NCBI GenBank assembly: GCA_050247435.1 | Contig: JBFWUF010000004.1 | Location: 62,001 to 126,000, forward strand | Length of the DNA: 64,000 nucleotides | Direction: 5' to 3' | DNA from: JAJVID01 sp050247435 | GTDB taxonomy: Bacteria; Acidobacteriota; Blastocatellia; RBC074 | Part shown: piece after piece, positions 1 through 8,101 of the stretch | How the letters are laid out: every line of letters begins with the position of its first letter | Numbering within the stretch: position 1 is the first letter of the stretch | Translations under genes and position numbers: made by a program | Notes under the pieces: model-generated | Told to the model about the DNA's origin: nothing | Seen by the model: only the letters and a program-made list of their open reading frames with translations | The model's database searches: none

Positions 1-1464
1 GATTTGCGCGACACGCCGACGGTGACGATTGATGGTGAGACGGCGCGCGATTTCGATGACGCGATCAGCCTGAAAAAACTCGACAACGGAAATTTTCATC
101 TCGGCGTTCACATCGCCGATGTCAGCTTCTACGTCCGCGAAAACACGGCGCTCGATCAGGAGGCGCGACTGCGCGGCACGTCGGTCTATTTCCCCGAGCG
201 CGCGATCCCGATGTTGCCCGAACGGTTGTCGAACGGCATCTGCTCGCTCAATCCGAAAGTTGATCGGCTGACGATGTCCGCGTTGATGGAAGTGGATGGG
301 CGCGGACGCGTGGTGAGCTACGAATTGCGCGAGACCGTCATCCGGTCAGCGGAGCGAATGACTTACACCGATGTCAACAAGCTGTTGGCGCATATTGATA
401 AGCCGTTGGCGGAACGTTACGCCTCGCTGCTCGATCTTTTCAAAACGATGGAGGAACTTGCGCGCATCCTGATCAAGATGCGCGAACGGCGCGGCGCGAT
501 TGATTTCAACCTGCCTGAATCGGTTTTTGAATTCGACGACGAAGGCCGCGTGGCCGGCGTGCTGCGCGCCGACCGCAACATCGCGCACCGCATCATCGAA
601 GAGTTCATGCTGCTGGCCAACGAGACCGTCGCCGGACATTTCGCGCGATTGAAAATCCCCTCGATCTACCGCATCCACGAAGAGCCGAACCCGCAACGCG
701 TGATCGAATTCGCCGAACTCGCGTCGGCCTACGGCTACAGCTTCCCGGTCGAAGGCGTCAGCTCGCACGATTACCAGCGATTGTCGCATCAACTGGCTGG
801 GAAGCCCGAAGAGCGCGTGCTGGCTTACGCGATGCTGCGGTCGTTGCAGCGCGCGAGATACACCGCTCAGAATGCCGGCCACTTCGGCCTGGCCGCGCCT
901 GTTTACACGCATTTCACTTCGCCGATTCGCCGTTATCCCGACCTGATCGTGCATCGCGTTTTGCGCGCGCTGCTCAAGCTCGGCATCGCATCCGGTTCAG
1001 TACCGGGAGCGGTAGCGACCGGGTCCGCCGCCACTCAATCGAAGAAGCCTTCGCGCAACGCGCAGATCCCGGCGGGCGAGCTTGAACTGATGGCAGAAGA
1101 ATCCAGCGAACGTGAACGCGCAGCCGACGCGGCGGAAAAAGAGGTTGACGAATGGCGCAAAGCTGTCTTCATGGCCGAACGCCTGGGCGAGGAGTTCGAC
1201 GGAATGATCATCAACGTGCGCGACTTCGGCTTCTTCGTCGAGCTTGACGATTTTTACATTGAGGGATTGGTTCCGGTTGGCACGCTGATTGATGACTACT
1301 ATCGCTATGACGACCGGATTCACGCTCTGATCGGACGCGGCGGCAAACGCCGGTTTCGGTTGGGCGACCGCGTGCGCGTGCGCGTGGACAAGGTAAACGT
1401 TGATCGGCATCTGGTGGATTTTTCGGTCGTCGGATTGAACATTAAGAAAGGCAGGAGGAAGTGA
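1..1464 (+). CDS. rnr: Ribonuclease R, 3' part (5' end outside window)
   Basis: This is the C-terminal 487 residues of a processive 3'-5' exoribonuclease of the RNase R/RNase II family, which degrades structured RNA in the cytoplasm. The reading frame is open from base 1, so the start lies upstream; the TTG at base 4 is not a real start. The RNB catalytic domain opens with DGETARDFDDA, carrying the metal-binding aspartates, and runs to about residue 330 (FTSPIRRYPDLIVHR). A C-terminal S1 RNA-binding domain follows (GMIINVRDFGFFVELDD). Between them is an Ala/Ser/Gly-rich linker (about residues 335-360) encoded by a repeat-like DNA segment described separately. The stop codon overlaps the next gene's ribosome-binding region. 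The family assignment is firm; the missing N-terminus would hold the cold-shock domains. Confidence 0.95.
   Translation, partial: DLRDTPTVTIDGETARDFDDAISLKKLDNGNFHLGVHIADVSFYVRENTALDQEARLRGTSVYFPERAIPMLPERLSNGICSLNPKVDRLTMSALMEVDGRGRVVSYELRETVIRSAERMTYTDVNKLLAHIDKPLAERYASLLDLFKTMEELARILIKMRERRGAIDFNLPESVFEFDDEGRVAGVLRADRNIAHRIIEEFMLLANETVAGHFARLKIPSIYRIHEEPNPQRVIEFAELASAYGYSFPVEGVSSHDYQRLSHQLAGKPEERVLAYAMLRSLQRARYTAQNAGHFGLAAPVYTHFTSPIRRYPDLIVHRVLRALLKLGIASGSVPGAVATGSAATQSKKPSRNAQIPAGELELMAEESSERERAADAAEKEVDEWRKAVFMAERLGEEFDGMIINVRDFGFFVELDDFYIEGLVPVGTLIDDYYRYDDRIHALIGRGGKRRFRLGDRVRVRVDKVNVDRHLVDFSVVGLNIKKGRRK
996..1025 (+). repeat. REP-like segment inside the rnr linker
   Basis: The segment contains CAGTACCGGGAGCGGTAG followed by CGACCGGG and is translated in frame as the linker between the RNB and S1 domains of RNase R. 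A related sequence (CAGTACCGTGACCGGTAG) occurs in the intergenic region at 13738. I infer a short dispersed element tolerated in a flexible linker; two copies in 64 kb is thin evidence. Confidence 0.4.
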
Positions 1465-1466
1465 CG

Positions 1467-2021
1467 ATGCCTAAACTGACAAAGTTCATCTATGCCGCGA
1501 TAGGTCTTTGGCTGACCTCGACCCTGTTGATTCAAGTCGCCGGGTACGGGGAAGAGGCGCAGGTTCTCCGCGGGTTTTGGCCTTTGCTCTCGATCCTGTT
1601 CGCAGCCCTTCTGGCGCTTCTTTGCGTCATAGCCTTTTTCGTAGACAGGCCTAAACTTTGGGCGGCCTGGGCGACCTTTCTGGTGGCCTTGGCGATAGTT
1701 GGGGTGTTCAAAATATTCGGGAGTTGGGGAGCCTGGATACATTTTCACGTTAACAAGAACCGGTACGAAACCGTCGTGCGGCAAGTCCTGGCGGCGTCAA
1801 CAGACGAAGAAAGAAAAAGTATCTGCACGGGCGATTGCTGGATTTACTCCAATGAGCCAGTGCGAGTCGCCTTTCATTACGCACACGGATTTCTCAACTG
1901 GCACGACATCGTCTTTGATCCAACGGGTAAGGTGGCGCATCCGAATCGGCCCTACGATGGCTATCTTGTCGCGACGGATCACCTGACAGGCGCCTGGTTT
2001 TTCTGTCACTTCGCTGATTGA
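1467..2021 (+). CDS. Small integral membrane protein, unknown function
   Basis: Unrecognised protein of 184 residues. The N-terminal half has three hydrophobic segments, at about residues 6-24, 33-58 and 65-82, and the rest (about residues 90-184) is a soluble domain with no motif I know. A GTG at 1461 is in frame, but AGGAGG at 1453-1458 is only 2 bases from it and 8 bases from the ATG at 1467, so the ATG is preferred. The ribosome-binding site lies inside the end of rnr, which suggests translational coupling. The alcohol dehydrogenase gene starts 16 bases after the stop. Confidence 0.7.
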   Translation: MPKLTKFIYAAIGLWLTSTLLIQVAGYGEEAQVLRGFWPLLSILFAALLALLCVIAFFVDRPKLWAAWATFLVALAIVGVFKIFGSWGAWIHFHVNKNRYETVVRQVLAASTDEERKSICTGDCWIYSNEPVRVAFHYAHGFLNWHDIVFDPTGKVAHPNRPYDGYLVATDHLTGAWFFCHFAD

Positions 2022-2037
2022 GCTTGCAGGAGCTGAA

Positions 2038-3042
2038 ATGAAAGCGTGCCTTCTTCGCGCCATCGCGCCAATCGAAACCAACCCGCTCGAATTCACCGAA
2101 GCGCCGAAGCCGCAACCCGGCGAAGATCAGGTTTTGGTCAAAGTCAGCGCCTGCGGCGTATGCCGCACTGACCTGCACGTCATCGAAGGCGAATTGACGC
2201 GACAGGTTCTGCCCATCATCCCCGGCCATCAAATCATCGGGCGTGTTGAACAAATCGGCGAACGAGGCACGAATTTGAAGATCGGCGACCGCGTGGGCAT
2301 TCCCTGGCTGCATCGGACTTGCGGTGTGTGCGAATACTGCCGCGAGGGCAAAGAGAATTTGTGTGAAAACGCCACGTTCACCGGATGGCTGGTCAACGGC
2401 GGTTACGCCGAATACGCCGTCGCTCCGGCGGATTTTGTTTATCCGCTTCCCGAAGCGTTCAGCGACGAAGAAGCCGCGCCGCTGCTGTGCGCGGGGATCA
2501 TCGGGTTTCGTTCGCTGCGGCTTTCGGGCATCACCGGGGCGAGTCCGGGCAAACGGTTGGGCATATATGGATTCGGCGCGGCGGCCCACATCGCGATTCA
2601 GATCGCGCGGCATTGGGGCGTGGATGTTTACGCTTTCACGCGAGACGAGCGGCATCAGCAACTGGCGCACGATCTGGGCGCGGTGTGGGCTGGCGGCAGC
2701 GATGATCAACCGCCGGAAAAACTCGACAGCGCAATCATCTTCGCGCCCGCGGGCGAGTTGGTGATTTCGGCTTTGAAGGTTTTGAAGAAAGGCGGAGTGA
2801 TTGCGCTCGGCGGGATTCACATGAGCCGGATTCCGCCGATTGATTACCAGTTACTTTATGGCGAACGCGTCGTGCGCAGCGTGGCAAACAACACGCGGCA
2901 GGATGGGTTGGATTTTCTGCGCGTGGCTGCGGAGATTCCGATCAAAACTCAGGTTCAGATTTTCGGTCTTGCTGAAGCCAACGCTGCGCTGAACGCGTTG
3001 AAGCACGATGCAGTGCGCGGCGCGGCCGTGCTCAAAATGTAG
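2038..3042 (+). CDS. Zinc-dependent alcohol dehydrogenase family protein
   Basis: A 334-residue medium-chain dehydrogenase/reductase. The GroES-like N-terminal half carries the catalytic zinc region (CGVCRTDLH, then GHQ where most members have GHE) and the structural zinc loop with four cysteines (CGVCEYCREGKENLC). The Rossmann half has a degenerate nucleotide-binding stretch (GIYGFGAAAHIAIQIA). It belongs to the subgroup often annotated as zinc-binding alcohol dehydrogenase family protein (adh_fam_2-like). The substrate cannot be told from sequence. It lies 16 bases behind the small membrane protein and is followed by a palindromic repeat with a likely target duplication. Confidence 0.9.
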   Translation: MKACLLRAIAPIETNPLEFTEAPKPQPGEDQVLVKVSACGVCRTDLHVIEGELTRQVLPIIPGHQIIGRVEQIGERGTNLKIGDRVGIPWLHRTCGVCEYCREGKENLCENATFTGWLVNGGYAEYAVAPADFVYPLPEAFSDEEAAPLLCAGIIGFRSLRLSGITGASPGKRLGIYGFGAAAHIAIQIARHWGVDVYAFTRDERHQQLAHDLGAVWAGGSDDQPPEKLDSAIIFAPAGELVISALKVLKKGGVIALGGIHMSRIPPIDYQLLYGERVVRSVANNTRQDGLDFLRVAAEIPIKTQVQIFGLAEANAALNALKHDAVRGAAVLKM

Positions 3043-3060
3043 CTTCCGTATCGAAAAAAG

Positions 3061-3204
3061 GGTAGTGGGGCAATGAGGAGGGATGAAGAGGATTACGGAA
3101 CAAACGGAAATAACGGAACAGACGGAAACGATCCTGGGTCTGATTCTTTCCGTTTGTTCCGTCTTTTCCGTTTGTTCCGTAATCTCTCCTGACTTCCCCA
3201 CTAC
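3061..3204. repeat. Family A tandem-arm inverted repeat, copy 1, with 9-bp direct repeat
   Basis: The outer ends are inverted (GTAGTGGGG and CCCCACTAC). The inner arms, 3091-3128 and 3147-3184, pair over 38 bases with a few mismatches. Each arm is a tandem array of 9-base units of the form ACGGAACAA / ACGGAAATA. The whole is bracketed by the 9-base direct repeat CGAAAAAAG at 3052-3060 and 3205-3213, as expected of a target-site duplication. Related copies are at 8008 and 25898. No coding capacity was seen, so this looks like a non-autonomous element. Confidence 0.8.
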
Positions 3205-3285
3205 CGAAAAAAGAAATGGCGCGCGAATCCCGCGAATCGTATTTATCCGCTGAGATCGCGCGCCATTTGCCATCACGCGGCGCGA

Positions 3286-5064
3286 CTATTTGTTGAGCTT
3301 GTCGAGCGCCTGTTTGATTCGCTCTCTCGCCAATCCCGCTACTCCATCCACCGCCACATCTTCCGATGTCTTGGTAGCGCGGTCGTAAAATTCGACCTTG
3401 CCCTCCTTCAACTTCTTCGCGCCAACTCTGATTTGGAACGGGAAGCCGACGAGATCGGCGTCGTTGAGCTTCACTCCCGCGCGTTCGTCACGGTCGTCGT
3501 ACAAGACCTCGACACCGGCTTTGTTCAATTCGTCATAGATGCGATCGGCAGTCGCTTTCAGCTCGGCGTCTTTGACGTTGAGCGGCGTGACCACGATCTG
3601 GAACGGCGCGATCGTGATTGGGAAGATGATTCCTGCGTCGTCGTGCTGAAGCTCAATCGCCGAGGCCAGCACGCGTTCGACCCCGATGCCGTAGCTGCCC
3701 ATCACAATCGGAACTTCCTTGCCGTCGGCGTTCAGCACTGTCGCGCCCATCGAGACGCTGTATTTCGTACCGAGTTTGAAGATATGGCCGATTTCGAGAG
3801 CCTTCGCCACGCGCAAGACGCCGTCACATTGCGGACAGCCTTCGCCTTCGGCCACGGTGCGCAACTCAACCCACTGAGGATTTTTGATGTCGCGGGCGAT
3901 GTTGACTCCGCGCAGATGGTGATCGTCAACGTTCGCGCCGGTGGTCATGTTGGCGCGGCCTTGCAGAGCGTTGTCGGCGAGAATTTTGTATCTGGTCACT
4001 CCAACTGCGCCGAGTGATCCGGCGTTCGCCCCCATCGCTTCCAGAATCTCTTCGGGATGCGCTGGACGCAATTGTGTCAACTCCGCGCCTTCCGCACGCA
4101 ACATCGCGCCAACCGCCGAAGCGAGTTTGGCGTCGTTGAGCGGATGATCGCCGCGCAGCAACGCGAGGATGATCTCGCCCGATTCCTTCTTCTCTTTTTC
4201 CGAGACAGCCACGTAAACCAGTGTCTTGATCTGCCCCTCCGCCGATGCGCCGCCCGGGAAAGTCGTCAAATCCTCGATGGTGCGAACGCCCGGCGTCGGG
4301 AACTTCTCGACCTGCGCGTCCGCGTTTTCGTCCGCGATTGTGGGAATGCTGGATTGCGCCTTTTCGAGGTTCGCCGCGTAACCGCACTTTGGGCAGCTTG
4401 CGACCATGTCTTCGCCAGCGTTGGTGTAAACCATAAACTCGTTCGACGCCGAGCCACCCATCGCGCCCGTGTCCGCTTCGACGATGACGTATTTCAACCC
4501 GCAGCGGTCGTAGACGCGGCAATACGCGCGGCGCTGATCTTCAAACGCCTTGTCGAGTCCAGCGAAATCAATGTCGAAGGTGTAGGCGTCCTTCATCGTG
4601 AATTGGCGCACTCGCAGCAGCCCCGATTTCGGGCGTGGTTCGTCGCGGAACTTGGTTTGAATCTGGTACCAGACCTGCGGCAGTTGTTTGTACGAGCGTA
4701 GCTCTTTTCGCGCGATGTCGGTGAAGATCTCTTCGTGGGTCATGCCCAGGCAGAGGTCGGCCCCTTTGCGGTCTTTCAGGCGGAACATGTTTTCGCCCAT
4801 GACCGTCCAGCGGCCAGACTCTTTCCAGATTTCAGCCGGGTTCAGCGCGGGCAGATAAAACTCCTGTCCGCCGATGGCGTTCATCTCTTCGCGGATGATC
4901 TCGGTGATCTTGAGAATCGAACGCTGCGCCAGCGGCAGGTACGAATAGATGCCAGCGCCGAGTTGTCGAATGAATCCGGCGCGCAAGAGCAGTTTGTGGC
5001 TGACGACCTCAGCGTCCGACGGGTCTTCGCGTAAAGTAGGAATGAAAAATTGTGACCAACGCAT
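3286..5064 (-). CDS. proS: Proline--tRNA ligase
   Basis: A 592-residue cytoplasmic class II aminoacyl-tRNA synthetase that charges tRNA-Pro. Length and layout match the bacterial-type enzyme with an inserted editing (YbaK-like) domain: N-terminal catalytic core with the TRELREDP-like start (FFIPTLREDPSDAEVVSH), motif 2 region (TKFRDEPRPKSGLLRVREF-like, here VRQF), insertion domain roughly residues 225-385, motif 3 (MGSYGIGVERVLA), and a C-terminal anticodon-binding domain. The start MRWSQFFIPT is typical for the family. Its upstream side, 5065-5163, is filled by a family E inverted repeat that separates it from the methyltransferase gene transcribed in the same direction. Confidence 0.97.
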   Translation of the reverse strand: MRWSQFFIPTLREDPSDAEVVSHKLLLRAGFIRQLGAGIYSYLPLAQRSILKITEIIREEMNAIGGQEFYLPALNPAEIWKESGRWTVMGENMFRLKDRKGADLCLGMTHEEIFTDIARKELRSYKQLPQVWYQIQTKFRDEPRPKSGLLRVRQFTMKDAYTFDIDFAGLDKAFEDQRRAYCRVYDRCGLKYVIVEADTGAMGGSASNEFMVYTNAGEDMVASCPKCGYAANLEKAQSSIPTIADENADAQVEKFPTPGVRTIEDLTTFPGGASAEGQIKTLVYVAVSEKEKKESGEIILALLRGDHPLNDAKLASAVGAMLRAEGAELTQLRPAHPEEILEAMGANAGSLGAVGVTRYKILADNALQGRANMTTGANVDDHHLRGVNIARDIKNPQWVELRTVAEGEGCPQCDGVLRVAKALEIGHIFKLGTKYSVSMGATVLNADGKEVPIVMGSYGIGVERVLASAIELQHDDAGIIFPITIAPFQIVVTPLNVKDAELKATADRIYDELNKAGVEVLYDDRDERAGVKLNDADLVGFPFQIRVGAKKLKEGKVEFYDRATKTSEDVAVDGVAGLARERIKQALDKLNK

Positions 5065-5070
5065 AATTTC

Positions 5071-5165
5071 AGGTGTTAGGTTTCAGGTGTCAGGTGTCAG
5101 TGTCAGGTCTAACCCCGAGCGTCAGGTAACACGACCTGAAACCTGGGACCTGACACCTGACACCT
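5071..5165. repeat. Family E tandem-arm inverted repeat (CAGGTGT units)
   Basis: The left arm 5071-5109 is made of 7-base units of the form CAGGTGT/TAGGTTT, and the right arm 5133-5165 carries the complement (ACACCTG units). It fills nearly the whole gap between the methyltransferase stop codon (which it overlaps) and the proS start, so it may act as a hairpin in the message between the two genes. Same tandem-arm architecture as the ACGGAA, CGCAGAG, ACGAAT and GATTGCG families in this window. Confidence 0.75.
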
Positions 5166-5868
5166 ATTTCTGTGCGATTGTAATCAGCGACAGGCCGCAC
5201 GGCGGGCCGATCAATCGTTCGAGTTTGAGCAGCGGCACGAGGCGGTTTGCGAGATTTGCCTGTCCCGCGGGGAGGTAATCGCGTTTGAGCAGGCGCCCGT
5301 TGATGAGCCAGGGCAAGGCGGCGGCAAGACTGAAAAATTTCATTTCGCGAACGGCCAGGCCGGTCTTTTCGAGCTTGCCGGCCAATTCGCGTTTTTCGTA
5401 GCGGCGGAAATGACCGACGGCGCGGTCGAATTCACCGTAAAGGAACTGGTGCGCGGGGACGAGCAGCGCCAGTTTGCCGCCCGGCGCGAGCGAGTCGCGC
5501 ATCTGCTCCAGCGCGAACAGATCGTTTTCGATGTGTTCGAGAACGTTCAAACAAACAACCGAATCGAACGGCTCGGCGATGAACTCTTCCGGCGCCTTTG
5601 CATTCAGATCGAACTTACCCACGCGGACGTTCGGATTGCTTCTGAACATCCGTTCCAGTTCGTTGCGATAACTCGGCACGACATCGGTCGCCATCACTTC
5701 GCGCCCATTGGCGCAAAGGAATTGGGTGATGTTGCCCGTGCCCGATCCGACTTCGAGGACACGACGCCCCAGCGCGCGCGCAATCTGTTCATAAATCCAG
5801 TGGTTATAACGGTCAAGTTCGGCGAGCTTATTGAGCGTAGCCGTCAACGCCAGACTCTCTTCTGCCAT
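5164..5868 (-). CDS. Class I SAM-dependent methyltransferase
   Basis: A 234-residue methyltransferase. Motif I, VLEVGSGTGNITQF, is at about residues 37-50, followed by the acidic-loop region (MATDVVPSY), a DSVVCLNVLEHIEND stretch and a C-terminal LVPAHQFLYGEFDRAVGHFRRY segment typical of the methyltransferases found near cell-surface glycan genes. The frame is open to 5958, but the ATG at 5868 is preferred because GAGGAG lies just upstream and the conserved domain begins soon after. The divergent neighbour is an ArnT-like membrane glycosyltransferase gene, which fits a role in envelope glycan or lipid-linked sugar modification. The substrate is unknown. Confidence 0.85.
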   Translation of the reverse strand: MAEESLALTATLNKLAELDRYNHWIYEQIARALGRRVLEVGSGTGNITQFLCANGREVMATDVVPSYRNELERMFRSNPNVRVGKFDLNAKAPEEFIAEPFDSVVCLNVLEHIENDLFALEQMRDSLAPGGKLALLVPAHQFLYGEFDRAVGHFRRYEKRELAGKLEKTGLAVREMKFFSLAAALPWLINGRLLKRDYLPAGQANLANRLVPLLKLERLIGPPCGLSLITIAQK

Positions 5869-5970
5869 AGCTCCTCTTCTTGGGGGCGTTGTTTCAAACG
5901 GCGATATACCGTCTGAGATAAGGTTGACGATAATGCCCGCTGACCGGATCGAAGTCAACCACGGCTTTTG

Positions 5971-6130
5971 AATGCGGATTGCGGATTGCGGATTGCGGAT
6001 TTATGACGCAGCATACTTCCTGACTTTAAAGCAAAGATAGATTGGATTCGCCGCAACCGAAATGAAATCGCCGCTCCCCAACCTTCTTCAATCCGCAATC
6101 ATCCACAAGCAATGGCCGCAATCCGCAATC
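5971..6130. repeat. Family D tandem-arm repeat (GATTGCG units), copy 1, overlapping a gene start
   Basis: The left arm 5971-6001 is a run of 7-base GATTGCG units. The complementary units (ATCCGCA) appear at 6090-6130, split by a short unrelated stretch. The right arm lies inside the reading frame that starts at 6062, so it would encode part of that protein's N-terminus. A second copy is at 12322-12433. Confidence 0.65.
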
Positions 6131-8013
6131 TTGATTCTGTTCATCGTAATGCTCATTGCCTCGTGGCAGCGATGGACGCAGCCGCTTCTCGATCACGGGC
6201 GCGAGATGAATCTCCCCGCGCGAATCCTGGCGGGCGAACGGTTGTACAGCGACGTGCAGTTTCTTTACGGCCCGTTCGCGCCGCATTTCAACGCATTGCT
6301 TTATCACATCTTCGGCGTTCATCTCTCGGTCTTGAAGGTGAGTGGCGCGGTCTGCGCGATCTTAATTTTGCTGCTGATCTACAGCTTGGCCAGGACATTG
6401 ATGAGCGAGCGGGAGTCGTTTCTGGCCGCCGGACTGGTACTGGTCATCTGCGCGCTGAAATCAACGGCGAATTACATTCAGCCTTACGCTTACGCCGCGC
6501 TGTACGGTCTGGTCTTCGCGTTGGGATCGCTGATCGCCACGACAAGCTATCTGAAAACGAGGCGATCAACGCAGTTCGTTCTCGCCGGTTTGCTCGCCGG
6601 CCTGTCGCTGATCTCGAAGCCGGAGATCGCGCTCACCAGCCTGGCCGCTGCTTTCACGGCGCTGATTGTCGAAAGCTTCGCGGAACGCAAGCCGCTCTGG
6701 CGCGACGCGGCGTTGTTTGCGCTGCCCGCCGTAGCCATCACGGCCGTGGCTTACTGCTTCATTCTCAGCCGCACGCCTCCGCGAGTTCTGCTCGAAGACA
6801 ATCACGTGCTCTTCACGGCCATGCCTGAGCAATTGGTCTATTTCAACCGCCACATCAGCGGGCTGGCCCAGTGGCCTACGTCACTGTGGTTCAGCCTGGC
6901 TGGGATCGGGGCCTTCGCGTTGTGGGCGGGGCTGTGCGCGATGGCTGGCGCGACCTTCTCTCGAAGAGAACGCGAATGGCGCGGCGTGTTCAAAACGGGA
7001 TTGATCGTGGCGATCATCGGCGCGGCGTGGCGTGAGGCGTCCGTCAGGTTGTTCCGTGCGCCGAGCGACGTCACACCGTTCGCTTCAGCCGCGCTCGTTT
7101 TGCCGGTGTTGATCGGATTGATCGGCTGGGCTTACTGGCGAAAGACGTTCAGTCAAACTCTAAGTCACCGCAGAGGCGCAAAGTACGCAGAGGCAACGCA
7201 GAGAGAGAAGAGAGAAGTCTCTCCCCTTCTCCTCTTCTTTCTGCGTTGCCTCTGCGTTCTTTGCGCCTCTGCGGTGACTCGGGCTTACAACGAAAGCCGC
7301 ATCGCATACTACTCATCCTTTCCGTCTTCAGCCTGGTTTCGATCCTGCGCGCGATTTTGAACGTCACGACAACCGGGCCGTACACGCCGTTCTTCCTTCC
7401 CGCGCTGATCGTCGTTTATCTCTACCTGCTCTTCCGCGTCGCGCCAGCGTTGATGGCAAAAGGCGATGCGGTTCGATTGAACATCCGGAGGGTGACGATG
7501 CTGCTGATCGCGCTGCTGATCGTCGGAATGGGCGTCAATTCGGCAAAACGGTTTCGACGGCTCAACACGTTCTCAGTCAGCTCGCCGCGCGGCAGTTTCG
7601 TCACGGTTCCCGAAATCGGCGAGCCTTTGCAGGCCGCGATCCGTTACGTTGAACAACGAACCAAACCGGACGATTACGTTCTCGCTCTGCCCGTCGCGAC
7701 GACAATCAATTTCCTGACTGACCGTCGTTATCCGCTGCGCGAAGAGATCGTCCATCCCGGCTTCCTGACGGGCGACAAGGAACTCGATGCAATCGAGCGG
7801 ATCAAGACCCGTGACACGCCGCTGATCCTGATCGCCAATCTGGACACGTCTGAATTTCGCGACAGGGCTTTCGGTATTGATTACAACCAGCGATTGATGC
7901 GATGGATCAACGAGAATTACCACGTCGCCGCGCGCTTCGATTCGCCAGATAGCCGCGACTCGAAACTCGGCGACAAACCCTTCTTCATTCTCGCCTACGA
8001 AAGAAACAGATAA
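6062..8013 (+). pseudogene. ArnT/PMT-like membrane glycosyltransferase, split by a palindromic repeat
   Basis: Two adjoining reading frames form one original gene. The first (6062 to about 7162) has the glycosyltransferase-39-like opening (DHGREMNLPARILAGERLY then LYGPFAPHFNALLY) and many membrane segments. The second (about 7280 to 8013) continues with two or more membrane segments and a C-terminal periplasmic domain. They are in different frames, and the junction is a 117-base family B inverted repeat at 7163-7279, translated at the end of fragment one as an arginine-rich junk tail that stops at 7360. The ATG at 6062 lies next to a family D repeat; the in-frame ATG at 6149 is an alternative start that excludes repeat-encoded residues. 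The enzyme would transfer a sugar from a polyprenyl carrier at the inner membrane. It is probably inactive unless the halves assemble. Confidence 0.75.
7163..7279. repeat. Family B tandem-arm inverted repeat, copy 1, inserted in a gene
   Basis: The arms 7163-7201 and 7241-7279 begin with AGTCACCGCAGAGGCG and are complementary over 39 bases with one clear mismatch. They contain 9-10 base units built on CGCAGAGG. The element interrupts the ArnT-like gene. ACTC occurs at 7157-7160 and 7277-7280, which could be a minimal target duplication, but it is too short to trust. The second copy is at 59015-59121. Confidence 0.85.
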
Positions 8014-8087
8014 CGGAACAAACGGAAGGTTACAACGCCATTCTGCCCTTTCCGTCTGTTCCGTCTTTTCCGTTTGTTCCGTTATCT
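8008..8087. repeat. Family A inverted repeat, copy 2, at a stop codon
   Basis: The arms 8008-8027 and 8068-8087 (AGATAACGGAACAAACGG...) are perfectly complementary over 20 bases. The left arm contains the TAA stop of the split glycosyltransferase gene. The element lies between convergent genes (stops at 8013 and 8102), so it may serve as a bidirectional terminator hairpin. Confidence 0.8.
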
Positions 8088-8101
8088 CTCCTGCTTCTTC
8101 A

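Noticed and set aside
3091..3184. Possible short CRISPR or protein-coding TEQTEK repeat
   Set aside because: The 9-bp units are complementary between two arms and the frames are short; better read as an inverted-repeat element.
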